Source: Eubacterium sp. 14-2
GTDB lineage: Bacteria > Bacillota > Clostridia > Lachnospirales > Lachnospiraceae
Direction of reading: 5' to 3'
DNA: 64,000 nucleotides
Assembly: GCF_000403845.2 (NCBI RefSeq)
Contig: NZ_KE159567.1
Coordinates: forward strand, 690,911-754,910
Under the pieces are notes generated by a model, which worked only from the letters and a program-made list of their open reading frames with translations, searched no databases and was not told the origin of the DNA. How positions within the stretch are numbered: the stretch's first letter is position 1; each line of letters begins with the position of its first letter. The translations under genes were made by a program, and so were the position numbers. Below, one piece after another: positions 59,065 through 64,000 of the stretch.

Positions 59065-61401
59065 ATGGAAGATATGAAAATGATTCAACTGAACGAACAG
59101 GAAGAACTGGCCATGCATACGGATGATCATATCAGACCTACAAAGGAATTTGTAAGTCCGGAAAGTCTGTATGAAGAACTGATTGCCAGTGTGAGGCGGT
59201 ATCATCCCTCCACAGATATTTCGTTAATTGAAAAAGCATATAAGATTGCAGACGAGGCCCACACGGGACAGGTGCGCAAATCAGGAGAAGCCTATATTAT
59301 CCATCCTCTGTGCGTAGCCATTATTCTTGCAGAGCTGGAACTGGATAAAGAAACCATTGTTGCAGGAATTCTCCATGATGTAGTAGAAGATACGGTAATG
59401 ACTGAAGAAGAAATTTCTCAGGAATTCAGCGAGGAAGTGGCTCTGCTGGTAGACGGCGTCACCAAACTGGGCCAGCTGTCCTATGATGCTGACAAGGTGG
59501 AGGTTCAGGCAGAAAATCTGCGCAAAATGTTTCTGGCCATGGCAAAGGATATCCGGGTGATTCTGATTAAGCTGGCTGACCGGCTGCACAATATGCGCAC
59601 CTTAAAATATATGAAACCGGAGAAACAGAAAGAGAAGGCGCGGGAAACCATGGATATTTATGCTCCCATTGCCCAGCGTCTTGGAATTTCCAAAATAAAA
59701 ATTGAACTGGATGATTTGTCGCTGAAATATCTGGAGCCGGAGGCCTATTATGATCTGGTGGAAAAGGTGGCGGTCCGCAAAAGCGTGCGGGAAGAATATG
59801 TTTCTCAGCTGGTGGAAGAAGTAAAAAGCCATATAAAAGGAGCCGGAATTGAGGCTTCCATTGACGGACGCGCCAAACATTTTTTCAGTATCTATAAAAA
59901 AATGGTGAATCAGGATAAAACGCTGGATCAGATTTATGACCTGTTTGCCATCCGTATTATCGTAAATTCCGTGAAAGACTGTTATGCGGCTCTGGGTGTG
60001 ATTCACGAGATGTATAAGCCCATTCCGGGACGGTTCAAAGATTACATTGCCATGCCAAAGCCCAATATGTACCAGTCTCTGCATACCACGTTAATCGGCC
60101 CTACGGGCCAGCCCTTTGAAATACAGATCCGTACCCTTGAAATGCATCGGACTGCGGAGTTCGGAATTGCGGCCCACTGGAAATACAAGGAAGTTTCCAA
60201 TGGCAATAAGGTGACGGAAAAAAATCAGGAAGAGGCGAAATTAAGCTGGCTCAGGCAAATCCTGGAATGGCAGAAAGACATGTCAGACAACCGGGAATTT
60301 ATGAGCCTGCTGAAAAGCGATCTGGATTTGTTTTCCGATACGGTATTCTGTTTTACCCCTTCCGGGGATGTGAAAAATCTGCCCAACGGTTCCACCCCCA
60401 TAGATTTTGCCTACAGCATTCATTCTGCTGTGGGAAATAAGATGATTGGAGCAAAAGTAAACGGAAAACTGGTGAATATTGATTATGTGATTCAGAACGG
60501 AGACAGAATTGAGGTGCTTACCTCCCAGAACTCCAGGGGGCCAAGCCGGGACTGGCTCAACGTGGTCAAAAGTACCCAGGCGAAAAATAAAATCAATCAG
60601 TGGTTCCGCAGTGAATTTAAAGAAGAAAACATTTCCAGAGGAAAAGAACTTCTGGCTCAGTATTGTAAGACAAAGAGTATTAACTGGCCGGAGCTGAATC
60701 AGACTTCCTATCAGGCCCGTATTATGCGGAAATACGGATTCCGTGACTGGGAATCCGTGCTGGCGGCAGTGGGACACGGCGGTCTGAAAGAAGGCCAGAT
60801 TATCAATAAAATGCAGGAGTATTACAAAAAGGACCACAAAAAAGCCCTTACCGACGAAGATATCCTGCGCAATGGGGCAAATGACGGACTGGGAGCAGCA
60901 GCCTCCAATGGAAACAGCAGGGAGAAAAACGGCCGCAGCCGTTCCGGAAGCGGAATTGTGGTAAGAGGCATTGATGATGTGGCAGTACGATTTTCCCGGT
61001 GCTGTGCGCCGGTGCCAGGGGATGAAATTGTGGGATTTGTCACCAGAGGAAGGGGCATCTCCATTCACCGTACAGACTGTATCAATGTGATCAACCTTTC
61101 CGAGATAGAGCGGGTACGCCTTCTGGATGCGGAATGGCAGGCAGAAGAAGGGGAAAGCGGCAGGTATATGGCGGAAATCAAAATATACGGCAACAACCGC
61201 ACCGGACTGCTGGTAGATATTACGAAAATTCTGACAGAACGCCAGATTGACATCAATGCCATTCATTCCAACACCAGCAAACAGGGGGTTGCAACCATCA
61301 CCCTTGCCTTTGAAACGAAAGGAAAGGAAGAACTGAGCAGTATGATTGATAAAATCCGTCAGGTGGAAAGTGTAATAGATATTGAGCGGACCAGAGGCTG
61401 A
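59065..61401 (+). CDS. relA: bifunctional (p)ppGpp synthetase/hydrolase
   Basis: RelA/SpoT homologue (Rel, 778 aa) controlling the stringent response. The hydrolase HD domain is intact (HTGQVRKSGEAYIIHPL, AGILHDVVEDT), and so is the synthetase domain (ADRLHNMRT, DLFAIRIIV, GRFKDYIAMPKPNMYQSLHTT, EIQIRT). TGS (TPSGDVKNLPNGSTPIDFAYSIHS), a zinc-finger-like CCAPVPGDEIVGF segment and a C-terminal ACT domain follow. The ATG at 59065 has GGATGGAG upstream. In Firmicutes this single enzyme does both reactions. Confidence 0.96.
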   Translation: MEDMKMIQLNEQEELAMHTDDHIRPTKEFVSPESLYEELIASVRRYHPSTDISLIEKAYKIADEAHTGQVRKSGEAYIIHPLCVAIILAELELDKETIVAGILHDVVEDTVMTEEEISQEFSEEVALLVDGVTKLGQLSYDADKVEVQAENLRKMFLAMAKDIRVILIKLADRLHNMRTLKYMKPEKQKEKARETMDIYAPIAQRLGISKIKIELDDLSLKYLEPEAYYDLVEKVAVRKSVREEYVSQLVEEVKSHIKGAGIEASIDGRAKHFFSIYKKMVNQDKTLDQIYDLFAIRIIVNSVKDCYAALGVIHEMYKPIPGRFKDYIAMPKPNMYQSLHTTLIGPTGQPFEIQIRTLEMHRTAEFGIAAHWKYKEVSNGNKVTEKNQEEAKLSWLRQILEWQKDMSDNREFMSLLKSDLDLFSDTVFCFTPSGDVKNLPNGSTPIDFAYSIHSAVGNKMIGAKVNGKLVNIDYVIQNGDRIEVLTSQNSRGPSRDWLNVVKSTQAKNKINQWFRSEFKEENISRGKELLAQYCKTKSINWPELNQTSYQARIMRKYGFRDWESVLAAVGHGGLKEGQIINKMQEYYKKDHKKALTDEDILRNGANDGLGAAASNGNSREKNGRSRSGSGIVVRGIDDVAVRFSRCCAPVPGDEIVGFVTRGRGISIHRTDCINVINLSEIERVRLLDAEWQAEEGESGRYMAEIKIYGNNRTGLLVDITKILTERQIDINAIHSNTSKQGVATITLAFETKGKEELSSMIDKIRQVESVIDIERTRG

Positions 61402-61459
61402 AAAAGGAAGATATGAAGTCATGGAGATGAAGCAGACTGCTTCGTAATCTCTCCGCATA

Positions 61460-61492
61460 AACAGAGAATCCTGCAAAGAAGGATTCTCTGTT
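61460..61492 (+). terminator. terminator after rel
   Basis: Perfect stem AACAGAGAATCCT/AGGATTCTCTGTT with a 7-base loop, followed by ATCTTATC; the palindromic repeat P6 begins at once. Confidence 0.85.
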
Positions 61493-61493
61493 A

Positions 61494-61556
61494 TCTTATC
61501 GGAAATATCCTGTCACACCAATGGGTGACGGTATTTCCGGTAAGACAGAATATTAT
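61494..61556 (+). repeat. palindromic repeat P6
   Basis: GGAAATATCCTGTCAC pairs imperfectly with GTGACGGTATTTCC around CAATGG, with outer CTTA/TAAG. Same architecture as P4 and P5, with diverged arms. It lies between convergent rel and the chemoreceptor gene. Confidence 0.65.
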
Positions 61557-61582
61557 GTATATCCGCAGGCAACATGGCCCGG

Positions 61583-63232
61583 TCAGGATTGTCTGAGATG
61601 GAATTTTTCCATAAGGTTTTTTAAAAGTCCGGCCTGAGAACTGAGTTCCTGGCTGGTGGCAGCGCTTTCCTGAGCGGTGGCGGAATTGGTCTGCACCACG
61701 TTGGAAATCTGGATAATACGATCCTGAATCTGAGCCACAGATTCAGCCTGGGTACGGGCTGCACTGGCAATCCAGTTGGTGGTTTCCACCACTTCACTGG
61801 TTCCCGATACCACAGAGGCCAGACGGTCTGCAGTTTCATTTGCAATTCTGGTACCATATCCCACAGCTGTTATGGAATGTTCCACCAGATTACTGGTGGA
61901 TTTTGAGGCTTCGGCGCTCTTTCCGGCCAGCTCCTGTACTTCTCTGGCAACCACAGCAAAGCCTTTTCCGGCTTCCCCGGCACGGGCCGCTTCCACAGAG
62001 GAATTCAGGGCAAGGATGTTGGTCTGCTGGGCAATTGCTTCAATGGTTTTGATGATTTTTCCTATTTCGCTGGAGCTTTCACTGATTTCCTCCATGGCTT
62101 CTATCATTTCATGCATTTTCTGATTGCTTTCCGAGAGATGTTCGCTGACTTCTTCCACTTTCTGACTGGCCTGTTCTGCCCGTTCGGCTGTCTGCTGTAC
62201 CTGATATGCTATGGTTTTTATGGTTCCTTCCAGTTCTTCCACAGCGCCGGACTGTTCCACAGCGCCCTGGCTCAGAGCCTGAGAACCAATGGACATCTGC
62301 CTGGAACCGCTGGAAACCTGAGAGGAACTTTGCATAATCTGACTCATGGTGTGATTCAGTTTTTCCAGAATGGTATCCAGAGAGGTCTTTATGGATGTGA
62401 AGTCTCCCACATAATCCTGTGTGGTTTCCGCCGCCAGATTTCCATTGGAAACAGCTTCCAGAACAGAAGAGATTTCACCGATATATCTCCGCAGCCGGAG
62501 AATGGTATTTTCAAAAATTTCTGCCAGAAGGCCGATTTCATCATTGGAGCGAATATTGACCGTCAGTTTTTCCCCTGTTTCAAGACCCAGGTTTCCTTCC
62601 TCCATGGTGACTGCCAGCCGGGTAAGGCTGGAAAGAGGCCGGGAAACGGAACGATGGATAAAAGCAGCCATAATAATACTGCACACAGCTACAAGAATCA
62701 CGCCCACTACACAGGTAAGCAGTATGGTCTGATTAATCTGTTTAAACAGTATTTCCATGGAAATTCCTGCGAAAATCAGGCCGGTGATTTCACCGGCGGT
62801 ATTTTTGACGGGGACGTAAGAACAGAGATGATCCGTTTCCAGGATTTTTGCCTGCCCTACATAAGATTTGCCCTGCTTCAGCACAATATCTGAAAGTTCC
62901 GCCGACAGTTTTGTTCCGGTTGCGCGGGTTCCGTTTTGCTGAATGGTGGTATAGGCACGTTCATCACCTTTGAAAACTGTAAATTCGCAGCCCATTTGCT
63001 TTTTCAGATCATCCAGCAGCTGGTTCATGTCTTCGATTTCATAGTGTTCCATCTGATAGGCCAGCATATTTGTACCATTGACACAGCGGTTTTCCAGCAT
63101 TTCCATAGTCTGTTCGTAGGACATGTAAAGACACAGGCGGACAGTTATGGCGATGCTGACAACCAGCAGAAGTAACGTTAAGCTGCCTACTTTGCGTCCG
63201 AGATGACGCATTTTTTTACCTGTTCGGTTCAT
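61583..63232 (-). CDS. methyl-accepting chemotaxis protein with single-Cache sensor
   Basis: Chemoreceptor (549 aa): membrane helix (about 13-33), an extracellular domain of about 130 residues that looks like a single Cache domain ([43 protein letters not shown]), a second helix, HAMP and a signalling domain with tip [20 protein letters not shown] and [24 protein letters not shown] at 63241 is in frame, but CAGGAG abuts it and lies 8 bases before the ATG at 63232. Such Cache receptors often sense small organic acids. Confidence 0.93.
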   Translation of the reverse strand: MNRTGKKMRHLGRKVGSLTLLLLVVSIAITVRLCLYMSYEQTMEMLENRCVNGTNMLAYQMEHYEIEDMNQLLDDLKKQMGCEFTVFKGDERAYTTIQQNGTRATGTKLSAELSDIVLKQGKSYVGQAKILETDHLCSYVPVKNTAGEITGLIFAGISMEILFKQINQTILLTCVVGVILVAVCSIIMAAFIHRSVSRPLSSLTRLAVTMEEGNLGLETGEKLTVNIRSNDEIGLLAEIFENTILRLRRYIGEISSVLEAVSNGNLAAETTQDYVGDFTSIKTSLDTILEKLNHTMSQIMQSSSQVSSGSRQMSIGSQALSQGAVEQSGAVEELEGTIKTIAYQVQQTAERAEQASQKVEEVSEHLSESNQKMHEMIEAMEEISESSSEIGKIIKTIEAIAQQTNILALNSSVEAARAGEAGKGFAVVAREVQELAGKSAEASKSTSNLVEHSITAVGYGTRIANETADRLASVVSGTSEVVETTNWIASAARTQAESVAQIQDRIIQISNVVQTNSATAQESAATSQELSSQAGLLKNLMEKFHLRQS

Positions 63233-63448
63233 TTTGCTCACTCCTGTAATTTTATGATGTATTCAGGCAATATGGTACTTATTTTCCATGCCTGTTTATA
63301 TATTATCGGTTTTTTAGGCAAAATGCAATGTGACTTTTTGCCTGGAATCTCAGGAGAAAATAAAAAAATATCTGGTCAATTTTTACAGTAAGAGTTATAA
63401 TAAAATAGCTGTTAGTTTGTGCTGAAAACGCACAGAATGGAGGAAATT

Positions 63449-64000
63449 ATGAAAATTGAACAGTATTGTGTAGGACAGGTGGCAACCAACTGTTATTTCA
63501 TTATTAATAATGAAACGAAAGAAATGCTGATTGTGGATCCCGGAGATTCTGCTCAGATGCTGGCGGACCGTATCCGGCGGGAAAATCTGGAGCCGAAAGC
63601 GGTGCTGCTTACCCATGGCCATTTTGACCATGCCATGGCGGCAGAGGAACTGGCAGAAATGTTCGGGATTAAAATATATGCCCATGAGGCGGAAAAAGAC
63701 ACGCTTAAGGATCCCGGAAAAAATGTTTCTCTGATGATTGGCTTAAGAGATGTGTATCATGCCGATGTGTTTGTAAAGGATGAAGAGATACTGGAGCTGG
63801 CAGGAATGGAGCTGAAAGTCCTGCATACGCCGGGCCATACTGCGGGAGGCTGCTGCTATTATCTGGAAAAGGAAAAAGTGCTGTTCAGCGGAGATACTCT
63901 GTTCTGCCAGTCTGTGGGAAGAACAGATTTTCCGGGCGGAAGCATGTCAGGGATTGTGCGCTCCATCAAAGATAAACTTATGGTTCTTCCCGATGAAGTA
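63449..64000 (+). CDS. metallo-beta-lactamase-fold hydrolase (glyoxalase II-like), partial
   Basis: First 184 codons of an MBL-fold hydrolase; the window ends before the stop. The zinc-binding motif THGHFDHA, HTPGHTAGG and FSGDTLFCQSVGRTDFPGG are intact. Short proteins of this type (about 205-210 aa) are annotated as hydroxyacylglutathione hydrolase-like; real glutathione chemistry is doubtful in Clostridia. ATGGAGG precedes the start by 6-8 bases. It is commonly near rel in this group of bacteria. Confidence 0.9.
   Translation, partial: MKIEQYCVGQVATNCYFIINNETKEMLIVDPGDSAQMLADRIRRENLEPKAVLLTHGHFDHAMAAEELAEMFGIKIYAHEAEKDTLKDPGKNVSLMIGLRDVYHADVFVKDEEILELAGMELKVLHTPGHTAGGCCYYLEKEKVLFSGDTLFCQSVGRTDFPGGSMSGIVRSIKDKLMVLPDEV

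Overview
The window reads as a chromosomal segment of an anaerobic, spore-forming, low-GC Gram-positive bacterium of the Lachnospiraceae type (Clostridia). The reasons are: aspS-gatCAB in one operon, rubrerythrin and superoxide reductase, a Csp-type subtilisin and a SleC-type cortex-lytic enzyme, DegV, DUF5692-like and EpsG-like proteins, strong AGGAGG ribosome sites and compact -35/-10 promoters. The family assignment is inference; no rRNA is present.

Layout. 1-3.5 kb: end of aspS, then gatC, gatA, gatB (tRNA-dependent amidation). 3.5-11 kb: a 170-bp dispersed repeat, a MATE transporter behind an attenuator-like leader, a VanZ-like protein, a chemoreceptor, and a response regulator/kinase/membrane protein operon with 11-bp operator repeats. 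11-14.3 kb: a divergent ClpX paralogue and a subtilase of the Csp germination-protease type. 14.3-23.6 kb: a complete AI-2 uptake and processing locus, with lsrK, lsrR and a cupin gene on the minus strand and lsrACDBF divergent on the plus strand. 23.6-29.8 kb: an LspA-like peptidase, cold-shock protein, M18 aminopeptidase, transglutaminase-like lipoprotein, DegV and small proteins. 29.8-31.6 kb: tRNA-Gly(GCC) followed by a small island of HTH repressors, tiny genes and repeated operators. 31.7-41.6 kb: housekeeping genes (thyA, folA, ilvB, ilvN, ilvE, nicotinamidase-like, HD hydrolase, flavin reductase). 41.7-47.2 kb: a sleC-type gene split in two by a 4.2-kb element. 47.3-64 kb: rubrerythrin, an EAL phosphodiesterase, mutarotase, superoxide reductase, DUF5692, an EpsG/surface-protein cluster, a glycosyltransferase, a GNAT protein, bifunctional rel, a second chemoreceptor and the start of a metallo-beta-lactamase-fold hydrolase.

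The most striking feature is at 41.7-47.2 kb. The two halves of a spore cortex-lytic enzyme lie 4,206 bp apart. Both break points carry the hexamer GTACCG in the same codon phase, so removing the intervening DNA rebuilds an uninterrupted 423-codon frame. The intervening DNA encodes a large serine recombinase ending 25 bp from the right junction. It has matching inverted repeats just inside both ends. It also carries a type I toxin-antitoxin-like module, as the sigK skin element of Bacillus subtilis does. I infer a skin-like element whose excision could switch on a germination enzyme during sporulation. The Csp-type protease that would be expected to activate pro-SleC is encoded 28 kb upstream in the same window.

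Two non-coding repeat families run through the window. One is a 170-bp element with a hairpin whose arms co-vary between copies. The other is a group of imperfect palindromes that often follow genes and act like terminators.
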